Assembly (NCBI GenBank): GCA_046046455.1
Contig: JBJOJS010000066.1
Location: 62,001 to 126,000, forward strand
Length of the DNA stretch: 64,000 nt
Source of the DNA: Mxb001 sp046046455
GTDB lineage: Bacteria > Actinomycetota > Actinomycetes > S36-B12
Reading direction: 5' to 3'
A program made the position numbers and the translations under genes. Below are positions 29,243-44,233 of this stretch, one piece after another. The notes under the pieces were generated by a model. That model did no database searches. It was not told where the DNA came from and was given only the letters and a program-made list of their open reading frames with translations. Position 1 is the first letter of the stretch. Each line of letters starts with the position of its first letter.

Positions 29243-29323
29243 GGTCAGGTTCACCGGGTGATGTCGGTCCACGGGACCCGTCACTGTCGAGCCCATCACG
29301 ACGGCCACCACCCCCTCAACGCC

Positions 29324-29359
29324 GTGAGGGGCGCACACCCTGCGGTGCGCGCCCCTCAC
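29324..29359 (-). terminator. terminator after rpoC
   Basis: GTGAGGGGCGCAC (29324-29336) pairs with GTGCGCGCCCCTCAC (29345-29359) with a 2-nt bulge and an 8-nt loop. It begins 14 nt after the rpoC stop. No U-tract. Confidence 0.6.
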
Positions 29360-29372
29360 GAGTGGATCAGGA

Positions 29373-33242
<3,870 letters not shown>

Positions 33243-33293
33243 CCTGTCGTCCTTTGCCTTGTGGTTGCCGGTGGTTGTCTGCGGGTGAGGCGA

Positions 33294-36752
<3,459 letters not shown>

Positions 36753-36826
36753 GAGGGGTCCTTCCACGTGTGCCGGGACGCGCGGCATCGCCGGTGTCAA
36801 ACCGGTCGGAAGCAGCGCAAAGCGGC

Positions 36827-36855
36827 AGCATACCCTCTGGGCACGCCGCTGTCGA
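36827..36855 (-). promoter_or_regulatory. candidate promoter of rpoB-rpoC
   Basis: Minus-strand TCGACA (36850-36855), a 17-nt spacer and TATGCT (36827-36832). Predicted start near 36820, giving a leader of about 68 nt before the TTG start of rpoB. Confidence 0.52.
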
Positions 36856-37137
36856 CCCCCGGGGGGCGCCAACGCCAGCCCTCGAGCGTGCCCTCGCCGT
36901 TGCGATCGCCCTGCGATCGACGGTCCCCGGGACGACAGACCCCCGGGGGCGGGCGCGTTCCTCGGCTTGGCATCGGGGATACCCGACCCCAGAGGTGGTG
37001 CGCGGGTAGATCGTGGCTCCCCGGAGCCGCCGAGTCAAGTGACGAGGCCGGACTGTGACCTCACGCGCCGCCCGGGATGGCGCGAATCGGGCGCCTCAGG
37101 CCCCTGCAGGTCCGGGCACGGGCGCAGTCCGGGAATG

Positions 37138-37177
37138 CGTAAGGGGGCGCCGGGAATGACCCCGGCGCCCCCTTACG
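37138..37177 (-). terminator. strong terminator hairpin after rplL
   Basis: A perfect 17-bp stem: CGTAAGGGGGCGCCGGG (37138-37154) with its complement at 37161-37177 and a 6-nt loop. It starts 12 nt after the rplL stop. No U-tract follows. It separates rplJL from rpoBC. Confidence 0.82.
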
Positions 37178-37188
37178 GGAGTGCGTGA

Positions 37189-37581
37189 CTACTTGACGGT
37201 GACCGTGGCGCCAGCGCCCTCGAGGGCAGCCTTGGCCTTGTCCGCGGTCTCCTTGTTGACCTTCTCCAGGACCGGCTTGGGCGCACCCTCGACGAGATCC
37301 TTGGCCTCCTTGAGACCGAGGTTCGTGAGCGCGCGCACCTCCTTGATGACCGGGATCTTGTTGTCGCCGCCGGCCTCGAGGATGACGTCGAACTCATCCT
37401 GATCGGCAGCGGCGCCACCAGCATCGCCACCGCCGGCCGGAGCAGCCACAGCCGCGACGGCAACCGGAGCGGCTGCGGTGACCTCGAAGGTCTCCTCGAA
37501 GGCCTTCACGAACTCGGAGAGCTCGATGAGGGTCATCTCCTTGAACACATCGAGCAGCTCGTCGGTGCTCATCTTCGCCAT
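37189..37581 (-). CDS. rplL: 50S ribosomal protein L7/L12
   Basis: 130 residues. The N-terminal dimer domain (MSTDELLDVFKEMTLIELSEF), the Ala/Gly-rich hinge and the C-terminal factor-binding domain (FDVILEAGGDNKIPVIKEVR) are all present. It forms the stalk with L10. It is 46 nt after rplJ. Confidence 0.98.
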   Translation of the reverse strand: MAKMSTDELLDVFKEMTLIELSEFVKAFEETFEVTAAAPVAVAAVAAPAGGGDAGGAAADQDEFDVILEAGGDNKIPVIKEVRALTNLGLKEAKDLVEGAPKPVLEKVNKETADKAKAALEGAGATVTVK

Positions 37582-37627
37582 GATGGCGTCCTTTCGTTAG
37601 CCGGCCGAGGGCCGGGATTGATGGGCC

Positions 37628-38377
37628 TCAGCCCTCGGTCTGGTTCTTGCCTTCTTCGGATGTTCCTTCAGAAGCCTCGTGGTGGTGCGGTGTGAGGCTG
37701 TCGATGACGCCCTCGACGGCGTGCTCGACCGCCTCGACGACTGCCTCGGCAGCGTGCTCGACCTTCTCCAGCAGTGACTCCTCGGCGGGAGCAGTCTCGG
37801 CGGGAGCGGTCTCGGCGGGAGCCGCGGCTGCTGCCGCGCCAGCGCCGCCGATGATCGACGGGTCCGCCTCGGCCTTGACGCGCAGGGCCTCGACCGTGCG
37901 GGCAGCCTGCGACAGCGGCGCTACGAAGAGAGCCGCAGCCTGCGACATCGACGCCTTCATCGCGCCCGCGAGCTTGGAGAGGAGGACCTCGCGCGACTCG
38001 AGGTCGGCGAGCTTCTTCACCTCTGCGGCGTCAAGGACGCGACCGTCCATGTAGCCGGCCTTGAGCACGAGGAGCGGGTTGTCCTTGGCGAAGTCCTTGA
38101 GACTCTTCGCGCCCTCGACGGGATCGCCCTTGATGAAGGCGATCGCACTCGGGCCGGAGAGCAGTGCGTCGAAGCCCTCGACGCCGGCCTCGCGGGCGGC
38201 GATCTTGGTGAGGGTGTTCTTCACGACGGCGTAGTTGGCCACGCCCTTGAGCGAACGGCGCAACTGGCTGATCTGCGACACCGTGAGGCCGCGGTACTCG
38301 GTGAGCACGGCCGCGGTCGACGTACGGAACTCTTCAGCGAGCTCCGCGACGGTGGCGGCCTTGTCTTCGCGAGCCAT
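37628..38377 (-). CDS. rplJ: 50S ribosomal protein L10 with acidic C-terminal extension
   Basis: 249 residues from ATG 38375-38377 (MAREDKAATVAELAEEF) with an AGGAGGA ribosome-binding site. The L10 core fills about 1-175. The last ~70 residues are Ala/Glu/Pro-rich (APAETAPAE repeats), then a helix-like VEHAAEAVVEAVEHAV and a His-rich HHHEASEG end. The tail is longer than in most L10 proteins. Longer in-frame starts lie in the leader RNA and are not used. Confidence 0.97.
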   Translation of the reverse strand: MAREDKAATVAELAEEFRTSTAAVLTEYRGLTVSQISQLRRSLKGVANYAVVKNTLTKIAAREAGVEGFDALLSGPSAIAFIKGDPVEGAKSLKDFAKDNPLLVLKAGYMDGRVLDAAEVKKLADLESREVLLSKLAGAMKASMSQAAALFVAPLSQAARTVEALRVKAEADPSIIGGAGAAAAAAPAETAPAETAPAEESLLEKVEHAAEAVVEAVEHAVEGVIDSLTPHHHEASEGTSEEGKNQTEG

Positions 38378-38394
38378 GGGCTCCTCCTGCTCCT

Positions 38395-38534
38395 CTGCAT
38401 CGGCCCCTGGGGGCCAGGCGACCCGTGGGGTGCGCACGCAGGGCAGGTCCGCCGGCATCGGCGGGCTCAACCTGCGCAGGCGACCCTGTGGGTCCTTCGT
38501 CAGCCCGGGGGCTGCAACCGGCGGTCTTCGGTCG
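38395..38534 (-). promoter_or_regulatory. L10-type ribosomal protein leader (autoregulatory mRNA element)
   Basis: The leader before rplJ contains, in transcription order, CCGAAGACCGCCGGTTGC (38514-38531) and CCTGCGCAGG (38471-38480), which resemble conserved parts of the actinobacterial L10(L12)4-binding leader as I remember it (Rfam L10_leader). Known biology: excess L10-L12 complex binds this RNA and represses rplJL. The predicted transcription start (about 38534) falls at its 5' edge. A covariance-model search would decide it. Confidence 0.62.
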
Positions 38535-38540
38535 TGGGTG

Positions 38541-38570
38541 AGGGTACGGGGCCGGGGGGCTCGGCGTCAA
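38541..38570 (-). promoter_or_regulatory. candidate promoter of rplJ-rplL
   Basis: Minus-strand TTGACG (38565-38570), an 18-nt spacer and TACCCT (38541-38546). The start would be about 38534, just before the L10-type leader. Confidence 0.58.
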
Positions 38571-38599
38571 AACGGTCGAGCCGCCCCGTTCCGTGGCAA

Positions 38600-39313
38600 C
38601 TACTCGGTGGACTCGCTGGCGCCACGCGAGGTGGCCTGGGGGTCTACGGGGATGCCCGGGCCCATCGTGGCCGAGACGGTGACCTTCTTGACGTAGCGAC
38701 CCTTGGCGGCCGACGGCTTGGCACGCAGGATCTCGTCGAGGGCGGCCAGGTAGTTGTCGGTGAGCTGATCCTCGCTGAAGGAGGCGCGGCCGACAGGGAA
38801 GTGCAGGTTGGAGTTCTTGTCGACGCGGAACTCGATCTTGCCGCCCTTGATGTCCTCAACGGCCTTGGCGACATCCATGGTCACCGTGCCGGTCTTGGGG
38901 TTGGGCATGAGTCCACGGGGTCCGAGGACCTTGCCCAGGCGGCCCACCTTGCCCATGAGATCGGGGGTCGACACGGCGGCGTCGAAGTCCGTCCAGCCGC
39001 CGGCTACGCGCTCGATGAGCTCGTCGCTGCCCACCTCGTCAGCGCCAGCCGCACGAGCCTCCTCGGCCTTCTCGCCCGCGGCGAAGACGATGACGCGCGC
39101 GGTCTTGCCGGTGCCGTGCGGGAGGTTGACCGTCCCGCGGACCATCTGGTCGGCCTTGCGCGGATCGACACCGAGTCGCATGGAGACCTCGATGGTCGGA
39201 TCGAACTTGGTCTTGGCGGTCTGCTTGGCGATCGCCATGGCGGACGCGGGGGCGTAGAGGCGATCGGGATCGATCAACTCCATGGCCTGCCGGTATGCCT
39301 TGCTGCGCTTCAT
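38600..39313 (-). CDS. rplA: 50S ribosomal protein L1
   Basis: 237 residues from ATG 39311-39313 (MKRSKAYRQAMEL), which has a GGGAG ribosome-binding site 6 nt upstream. An ATG four codons earlier lacks one. The signature LGPRGLMPNPKTGTVT and GGKIEFRVDKNSNLH are intact. L1 forms the L1 stalk at the E site and regulates rplKA in E. coli. Confidence 0.97.
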   Translation of the reverse strand: MKRSKAYRQAMELIDPDRLYAPASAMAIAKQTAKTKFDPTIEVSMRLGVDPRKADQMVRGTVNLPHGTGKTARVIVFAAGEKAEEARAAGADEVGSDELIERVAGGWTDFDAAVSTPDLMGKVGRLGKVLGPRGLMPNPKTGTVTMDVAKAVEDIKGGKIEFRVDKNSNLHFPVGRASFSEDQLTDNYLAALDEILRAKPSAAKGRYVKKVTVSATMGPGIPVDPQATSRGASESTE

Positions 39314-39370
39314 TGCTGCTCCCATCGTGGTGGAGGTTGTGGTCGGCGGGCCGCGCTCGGCCCTCCCACG

Positions 39371-39389
39371 CCCGCCGCGGTGCGGCGGG
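39371..39389 (-). terminator. small hairpin between rplK and rplA
   Basis: An 8-bp stem, CCCGCCGC with GCGGCGGG, and a 3-nt loop, in the 87-nt rplK-rplA gap. It may be an attenuator or only an mRNA-processing site. No U-tract. Confidence 0.3.
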
Positions 39390-39400
39390 AATTCTCGTGA

Positions 39401-39829
39401 CTATTCGCTGACCGTGACACCCATCTGGCGCGCGGTGCCCTCGATGATCTTCATCGCGGCGTCGACGTCATTGGCGTTGAGGTCGGGCATCTTGGTCTCG
39501 GCGATCTCGCGCACCTGTGCGCGCGTGATCGAGCCGGCGACCTTGGGCGGGGCGCCCGAGCCCTTCTCGAGGCCAGCGGCCTTGAGGATGAGCCGGGAGG
39601 CTGGCGGCGTCTTGAGGGTGAAGTCGAAGGAGCGGTCCTCGTAGACCGTGATCTCCACGGGGATCACCTGGCCGCGCTGGTTCTCCGTCGCGGCGTTGTA
39701 GGCCTTGCAGAAGTCCATGATGTTGACGCCGTGCTGGCCGAGGGCAGGACCCACCGGAGGCGCAGGATTCGCCTGACCGGCCTGGATCTGGAGCTTGATC
39801 ATGCCGGCGATCTTCTTCTTGGGTGCCAT
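39401..39829 (-). CDS. rplK: 50S ribosomal protein L11
   Basis: 142 residues from ATG 39827-39829 (MAPKKKIAGMIKLQI). It has the proline-rich NPAPPVGPALGQHGVNIMDFC segment of the thiopeptide-binding N-terminal domain, and the RNA-binding C-terminal domain. It is 19 nt after nusG. Confidence 0.98.
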   Translation of the reverse strand: MAPKKKIAGMIKLQIQAGQANPAPPVGPALGQHGVNIMDFCKAYNAATENQRGQVIPVEITVYEDRSFDFTLKTPPASRLILKAAGLEKGSGAPPKVAGSITRAQVREIAETKMPDLNANDVDAAMKIIEGTARQMGVTVSE

Positions 39830-39848
39830 GGTGATGTCCTCGCTGCTA

Positions 39849-40691
39849 TCAGTTCTTCTGGATCTGGCTGAACGCCAGCTCGACGGGAGTCTCGCGACCG
39901 AAGATCTCCACGAGGCCGGTGACCTTCTGGGCCTCGATGTTGATCTCGGAGATGGTGGCGTGCAGGGTGGCGAACGGGCCATCGACCACGGTGACGGAGT
40001 CGCCGACAGAGAAGTCGACAACGCGCACCTCGGTGGGTGCCGCACCCGGAGTGGCCCCCGCGGGCACGGGAGCCCCGGGCTTGCGCTCCGGTGTGGGAGC
40101 CAGGATCGCGACGACCTCGTCGAGCGAGAGCGGCGAAGGCTGGTGTCCGTGGCCCACGAAACCGGTCACCCCGGGCGTGTGGCGCACGGCACCCCACGAC
40201 TCGTCCGTGAGATCCATGCGGACGAGGACGTATCCGGGGAACTTGGTGCGCCGGACGAGCTTGCGCTGCCCCTGCTTGATCTCGGTGACCTCCTCCATCG
40301 GCACCTCGACCTGGAAGATGTAGTCCTCCATGTTGAGGGACGTGATGCGGGTCTCGAGATTGGACTTCACGCGGTTCTCGTAACCGGCGTACGAGTGGAC
40401 GACGAACCACTCGCCTGCCGCCATGCGCATCTGCTCGCGGAAGGCCTCGACGGGGTCCTCCTCGTCGACCTCCTCCACGATGGCCGCGGCCGCGATCTCC
40501 TCGGCGACGATCTCGTCCTCGACGACCTCGGCGACGACCTCGTCGACGACGAGCTCCTCTGCACCGGCCTCCTCCACGACGACGGCATCGCCGACATAGG
40601 CCTCGGGCGCCACGTCGGCGCCCTCGGTCTGGAAGACGAGTGCGGGCGCCGGTGCGGCGTCAGCGGACTCGGTAGTGGGGAAGTCGGTCAC
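39849..40691 (-). CDS. nusG: transcription termination/antitermination protein NusG with acidic N-terminal extension
   Basis: 280 residues. The first ~90 are an acidic Ala/Val/Glu-rich extension typical of actinobacterial NusG. The NGN domain (about 92-200) starts EWFVVHSYAGYENRVKSNLE and carries FPGYVLVRMDL. The KOW domain at the C-terminus reads FSVGDSVTVVDGPFATLHATI. A Pro/Gly/Ala linker of ~25 residues lies before the KOW domain. It couples RNA polymerase to Rho and the ribosome. It is 46 nt after secE. Confidence 0.97.
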   Translation of the reverse strand: MTDFPTTESADAAPAPALVFQTEGADVAPEAYVGDAVVVEEAGAEELVVDEVVAEVVEDEIVAEEIAAAAIVEEVDEEDPVEAFREQMRMAAGEWFVVHSYAGYENRVKSNLETRITSLNMEDYIFQVEVPMEEVTEIKQGQRKLVRRTKFPGYVLVRMDLTDESWGAVRHTPGVTGFVGHGHQPSPLSLDEVVAILAPTPERKPGAPVPAGATPGAAPTEVRVVDFSVGDSVTVVDGPFATLHATISEINIEAQKVTGLVEIFGRETPVELAFSQIQKN

Positions 40692-40737
40692 GGGTGTCAG
40701 GGCTCCTGCTGCTCGGTGCTCAACGATGAGCGGGTGC

Positions 40738-40959
40738 TCATCCGAAGATGAAGAGCACCCCTCGGGTGAAGACGTAGTCGTACGCGGCCACGATCGCAGC
40801 CATCACGACGACGAAGACGATGACCACGATGGTGTAGGTGACCAACTCCTTGCGAGTCGGCCAGATCACCTTGCGGAGCTCGGCAACCACCTGGCGCAGG
40901 AAAAGCGCAAGCCGCCCAAAGAGGGACAGCTTGGTGTCGCCGCGCGCTTCGCTGCTCAC
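40738..40959 (-). CDS. secE: preprotein translocase subunit SecE
   Basis: 73 residues from GTG 40957-40959 (MSSEARGDTKLSLF) with an AGGAAG ribosome-binding site. The amphipathic helix with ELRKVIWPTRKEL is the SecE signature, followed by one membrane helix (VVIVFVVVMAAIVAAYDYV). The single-helix short form is usual outside Enterobacteria. It follows tRNA-Trp, its standard neighbour in actinobacteria. Confidence 0.96.
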   Translation of the reverse strand: MSSEARGDTKLSLFGRLALFLRQVVAELRKVIWPTRKELVTYTIVVIVFVVVMAAIVAAYDYVFTRGVLFIFG

Positions 40960-41016
40960 GTGGTCTTCCTGTCGTCGTACGGGTGGAACGTGGATCTGGT
41001 GCTGTGGAGCGTGGAG

Positions 41017-41089
41017 CAGGGCCGGAGGGACTCGAACCCCCAACCACCGGTTTTGGAGACCGGGACTCTACCAATTGAGCTACGGCCCT
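41017..41089 (-). tRNA. tRNA-Trp (anticodon CCA)
   Basis: 73 nt. The acceptor stem pairs AGGGCCG with CGGCCCT, the anticodon loop is CTCCAAA and the T-arm is GGGGGTTCGAGTCCCTC. The 3' CCA is not encoded. It lies 57 nt upstream of secE. Confidence 0.97.
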
Positions 41090-41160
41090 CAGGCGACCAT
41101 CGCCCCCGAAAGGCGCCTGCGGGCAGGCGTCAACAGGGTGGGAAAGCCACCGGCTACGGG

Positions 41161-41191
41161 AGTCTACGTGGCCCGGTGTCAGCCGGTCCAA
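41161..41191 (-). promoter_or_regulatory. candidate promoter of tRNA-Trp-secE-nusG
   Basis: Minus-strand TTGGAC (41186-41191), a 19-nt spacer and TAGACT (41161-41166), about 70 nt before the tRNA. A second -35-like TTGACG lies at 41128-41133 but without a good -10. Confidence 0.35.
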
Positions 41192-41192
41192 T

Positions 41193-41261
41193 CACCCTCC
41201 TCGCACCCCTCCCGGCACCCTCCTCGCACCCCACCCGGCACCCTCCTCGCACCCCCTCCCC
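41193..41261. repeat. 23-nt tandem repeat, three copies
   Basis: The 17-nt core CACCCTCCTCGCACCCC starts at 41193, 41216 and 41239, an exact 23-nt period; the last nucleotides of each unit vary slightly. It fills the upstream region of the aminotransferase gene, next to the tRNA-Trp promoter candidate. Confidence 0.92.
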
Positions 41262-41292
41262 CAGGACCGGCCCCGGCTGGTTGGATTCCCCT

Positions 41293-42495
41293 ATGGCCTC
41301 CCGCATCTCCCGGCGCCTCGCCGCCATCACCGAATCCGCGACCCTCGCCGTCGACGCGAAGGCCAAGGCCTTGAAGGCTGCCGGCCGCCCGGTCATCGGC
41401 TTCGGGGCCGGCGAGCCCGACTTCCCCACGCCGGACTACATCGTGGAGGCCGCGGTGGCGGCCTGCCGCGACGCGAAGTGGCACCGCTACACCCCCGCAG
41501 GGGGACTCCCGGAGCTCCGCGAGGCGGTCGCCGCCAAGACCCTGCGCGACAGCGGCTACGAGGTCAAGGCGAACCAGGTCCTCATCACCAATGGCGGCAA
41601 GCAGGCGCTCTACAACACCTTCGCCGCCCTCCTCGATCCCGGTGACGAGGCGATCCTCCCCGCTCCCTACTGGACGACGTACCCCGAGGCAATCAAGCTC
41701 GCCGGCGGCACGCCCGTCATCGTCGACACCGACGAGGCCAGCGGCTACCGCGCCACGGTCGAGCAGCTCGAGGCGGCGCGCACGCCCCGCACCAAGCTGC
41801 TCGTCTTCGTTTCCCCGTCCAACCCCACCGGCGCCGTCTACACGCCCGAGCAGGTCGCCGCAGTGGGCCGCTGGGCCGCGGAGCATGGCATCTGGGTCGT
41901 CACCGACGAGATCTACGAGCACCTGGTGTACGGCGACGCGGTCTTCGCGTCCATGCCCGTACTCGTGCCGGAGATCGCCGACACCTGTGTCGTCGTCAAC
42001 GGGGTGGCCAAGACCTACGCCATGACGGGCTGGCGCGTGGGCTGGATGATCGGCCCCGACGACGTCATCAAGGCCGCGGGCAACCTCCAGTCGCACGCGA
42101 CGTCCAATGTCGCCAACGTCTCCCAGGTGGCCGCACTGGCTGCGGTCTCAGGTGATCTCGCCGCTGTCGAGGAGATGAAGGTTGCCTTCGACCGGCGTCG
42201 CCGGCTCATCGTGGACCTGCTTTCGGCGATTCCCGGGGTCGACTGCCCCACGCCCGAGGGAGCGTTCTACGTGTACCCGTCCGTGAAGGGCGTACTCGGC
42301 AAGGAGATCCGCGGCCAGAGGCCCACGTCGTCTGCCGAGCTGTCCGGCCTGATCCTGGACGAAGCAGAGGTCGCCGTCGTGCCGGGCGAGGCCTTCGGCA
42401 CTCCGGGCTATCTGCGCCTGTCCTACGCCACGAGCGACGCGGATATCGAGGAGGGCGTGGGCCGCATGGCCGCACTCCTCGGCGAGGCCCGCTGA
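41293..42495 (+). CDS. aspC: aspartate-type aminotransferase (class I, PLP-dependent)
   Basis: 400 residues from ATG 41293. The PLP lysine is Lys240 in VAKTYAMTGWRVGW, the pattern of bacterial aspartate aminotransferases of the Ib/gamma group. PSNPTGAVYTPEQ and the C-terminal YLRLSYA (substrate-binding Arg) are also present. It probably transfers the amino group between aspartate and 2-oxoglutarate, but related enzymes of this fold act on other amino acids. It is convergent with murB and divergent from tRNA-Trp-secE. The reading frame is open further upstream through the tRNA, which cannot be coding. The 23-nt repeats lie in its 5' region. Confidence 0.92.
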   Translation: MASRISRRLAAITESATLAVDAKAKALKAAGRPVIGFGAGEPDFPTPDYIVEAAVAACRDAKWHRYTPAGGLPELREAVAAKTLRDSGYEVKANQVLITNGGKQALYNTFAALLDPGDEAILPAPYWTTYPEAIKLAGGTPVIVDTDEASGYRATVEQLEAARTPRTKLLVFVSPSNPTGAVYTPEQVAAVGRWAAEHGIWVVTDEIYEHLVYGDAVFASMPVLVPEIADTCVVVNGVAKTYAMTGWRVGWMIGPDDVIKAAGNLQSHATSNVANVSQVAALAAVSGDLAAVEEMKVAFDRRRRLIVDLLSAIPGVDCPTPEGAFYVYPSVKGVLGKEIRGQRPTSSAELSGLILDEAEVAVVPGEAFGTPGYLRLSYATSDADIEEGVGRMAALLGEAR

Positions 42496-42730
42496 GCCAC
42501 CCGCTCAACTCGAACTTCGAGCGGAGACGGTCACTTTTCGACCTCCTGCGCTCGAAGTTCGCGGCTCAGCCGCAGTGGCACTGGATTGTGCGGCTCAGAC
42601 GTAGTGGCACTGGATTGTGCGGCTGTGTGGCAGCGAGACTCGAATGAATCCGCACAATCGCGCGGGGTGACGACGCGACCTGAACTTCGGGCGTTTTGGC
42701 GAGTGCTACTCGCCCGATCTCCCGAAGTTC
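42491..42730. repeat. inverted- and direct-repeat island between aspC and murB (bidirectional terminator region)
   Basis: The 248-nt gap between two convergent genes is packed with repeats. Structure 1: outer arms 42491-42498 with 42563-42570 and inner 13-bp arms CGAACTTCGAGCG (42511-42523) with 42549-42561. Direct repeat: identical 22-nt copies at 42574-42595 and 42603-42624. The decamer GATTGTGCGG inside each copy is complementary to 42650-42659. Structure 2: outer arms GAACTTCGGG (42682-42691) with 42721-42730 and inner arms GGCGAGT (42698-42704) with 42708-42714. The outermost hairpins would end transcription of aspC and murB; the direct repeats are unexplained. Confidence 0.85.
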
Positions 42731-42743
42731 GCCGTGACCGGGG

Positions 42744-43826
42744 CTAATCCAGGATGCAGCCGAGCAGCACCGGCTCGGGCACGAGCACGATCCCGAAGCG
42801 CTCGCGTACGCCGTTCCTGACCTCGCGAGCGAGCCGGAGGACGTCAGCTGTCGATGCCGAACCCCGGTTGGTGATCGCGAGCGTGTGCTTGGTCGACAGC
42901 CGCGCCGCCCCTCCATCGGGGTAGCCGCGCGGGAAGCCCGCCTGCTCCACCAGCCAAGCGGCGCTCGTCTTGATCGAGCCATCGGGCTGAGACCACGCCG
43001 GAGCACCGACCGGGACCCGGCCCGCCTCGACGATCGGGTTGGTGAAGAACGACCCGACGCTCCAGGTGTCGTGGTCAGCGGGATTGAGCACCATCCCCTT
43101 GCCCCGACGCAGCTCGAGCACCGCCTCGCGGACGTCACGAGAGGGGGCGCGCTCCCCCACGGAGACTCCCAGGCGAGTCGCGAGCTCGGCGTACCCAATC
43201 GGCGCGGACAGCGCCCCCAGAGGGAGTTGGAAAGTCACGGAGAGGATGACGTAGCGGGGGTCGGCCTTGAAGCGCGACGTCCGGTACGCGAATCCGCAGT
43301 CTCCCGCGGCGATCACCTCAGTGCACCCGGCGACCCGGTCGTACGCCGTCACACGGGCGATGGTGTCGGCGACCTCCTGGCCGTAGGCGCCGACGTTTTG
43401 GATGGGCGTGGCTCCGGTCAGCCCAGGGATGCCGGACAGTGCTTCGATCCCCGACCACCCTTCCGCGACTGCGCGCGCGACGACGTCATCCCACGGCTCG
43501 CCCGCGGCGACGGTGACCCAAGCGCCGGCGCAGTCATCCACGGACACGTCGATGCCGCGCGTGCGCGCGAGGACGACGGTGCCGGGCAGACCGTCGTCGG
43601 CGACGACGACATTGCTGCCACCACCCAGGATCGTGAGGCGCTCGCCCGCGGCGTCCGCGGCGGCGACTGAGTCGATGAGATCGGCCTCGGTCTCGGCGAC
43701 GACCATGCGCTCGGCGGGTCCGCCGGTGCGCAAGGTGGTGAAGCCCGACAGGGGTGGCTCCGCCGCCGCGCCGGGCTGGCCCGACAGGGGTGGCTCCGCC
43801 GCCGCGCCGGGCCCTATCGCGCTCAC
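42744..43826 (-). CDS. murB: UDP-N-acetylmuramate dehydrogenase (UDP-N-acetylenolpyruvoylglucosamine reductase)
   Basis: 360 residues from GTG 43824-43826, which overlaps the stop of the dehydratase gene (GTGA). The FAD-binding segment is ILGGGSNVVVADDGLPG, with IPGLTGATPIQNVGAYGQEV in the middle. GSFFTNPIV holds the catalytic Ser, and EPVLLGCILD ends the protein with the catalytic-region Glu. It reduces UDP-GlcNAc-enolpyruvate to UDP-MurNAc. The N-terminus is odd: 12 residues (PGAAAEPPLSGQ) are repeated in tandem just before the FAD domain. In other actinobacteria murB also follows the rpmG/dehydratase cluster. Confidence 0.95.
   Translation of the reverse strand: MSAIGPGAAAEPPLSGQPGAAAEPPLSGFTTLRTGGPAERMVVAETEADLIDSVAAADAAGERLTILGGGSNVVVADDGLPGTVVLARTRGIDVSVDDCAGAWVTVAAGEPWDDVVARAVAEGWSGIEALSGIPGLTGATPIQNVGAYGQEVADTIARVTAYDRVAGCTEVIAAGDCGFAYRTSRFKADPRYVILSVTFQLPLGALSAPIGYAELATRLGVSVGERAPSRDVREAVLELRRGKGMVLNPADHDTWSVGSFFTNPIVEAGRVPVGAPAWSQPDGSIKTSAAWLVEQAGFPRGYPDGGAARLSTKHTLAITNRGSASTADVLRLAREVRNGVRERFGIVLVPEPVLLGCILD
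43744..43812. repeat. 33-nt in-frame direct repeat at the 5' end of murB
   Basis: Identical 33-nt copies at 43744-43776 and 43780-43812, period 36 nt. Because 36 is a multiple of three the duplication adds exactly 12 residues to MurB without shifting the frame. Confidence 0.93.
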
Positions 43827-44233
43827 GGCAGTCGGACGATGGCCCAGGCGTTGCCCAGGACCTTCTGGCCCTCGTACGTCGCCGTGAGCATGACCTTGGC
43901 GCGGCCGCCCTCGAGCAGCTCGGTCACCTCGCCAGATACCTCGATGGTCGAGCCGGCATCGTCGTCGGCGACGGGCACGGGGCGCGTGAAGCGCACGGCG
44001 TACTCCTCGAGTCGACCCGGATCCCCGAGCCAATCGGTGACCACGCGAGCGGCTTCCGCCATGGTGAACATGCCGTGCGCGATGACGTCGGGCAGGCCGA
44101 CCGAGCGGGCGAAGCGCTCGTTCCAGTGAATGAGGTTGAAGTCACCGGAGGCGCCGGCGTAGCGCACGAGGTCGAAGCGCGTCACGCGGAAAGTCTGCGG
44201 CGGCAGAGCCGTGCCGACGTCAATCGCGCTCAT
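43823..44233 (-). CDS. MaoC/HadB-type (R)-specific acyl dehydratase, catalytic subunit
   Basis: 136 residues with a single hot-dog fold. The hydratase catalytic pair is seen as Asp31 and His36 in GDFNLIHWNERFA, and GMFTMAEAARVV follows. It overlaps the upstream dehydratase gene by 4 nt. The order rpmG-hadA-hadB is the one seen in mycobacteria, where HadAB is the FAS-II dehydratase. In non-mycolate actinobacteria the substrate is not established. Confidence 0.85.
   Translation of the reverse strand: MSAIDVGTALPPQTFRVTRFDLVRYAGASGDFNLIHWNERFARSVGLPDVIAHGMFTMAEAARVVTDWLGDPGRLEEYAVRFTRPVPVADDDAGSTIEVSGEVTELLEGGRAKVMLTATYEGQKVLGNAWAIVRLP

Larger units (their letters stand above)
36753..37188. other. 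gene-free region between rpoB and rplL
   Basis: 436 nt. It holds the rplL terminator (37138-37177) and a good rpoBC promoter candidate (36827-36855). A second possible -35, TTGACT at 37033-37038, has only a weak -10. The rest is GC-rich and shows no gene. The arrangement means rpoBC can be transcribed independently of rplJL. Confidence 0.6.

Noticed and set aside
38378..38470. N-terminal extension of L10 to 280 residues
   Set aside because: The extra residues would come from the leader RNA; AGGAGGA sits directly before ATG 38375-38377.
41193..41261. CRISPR-like tandem repeat
   Set aside because: Three copies with a 23-nt period leave no real spacers, and no cas gene is in the window.
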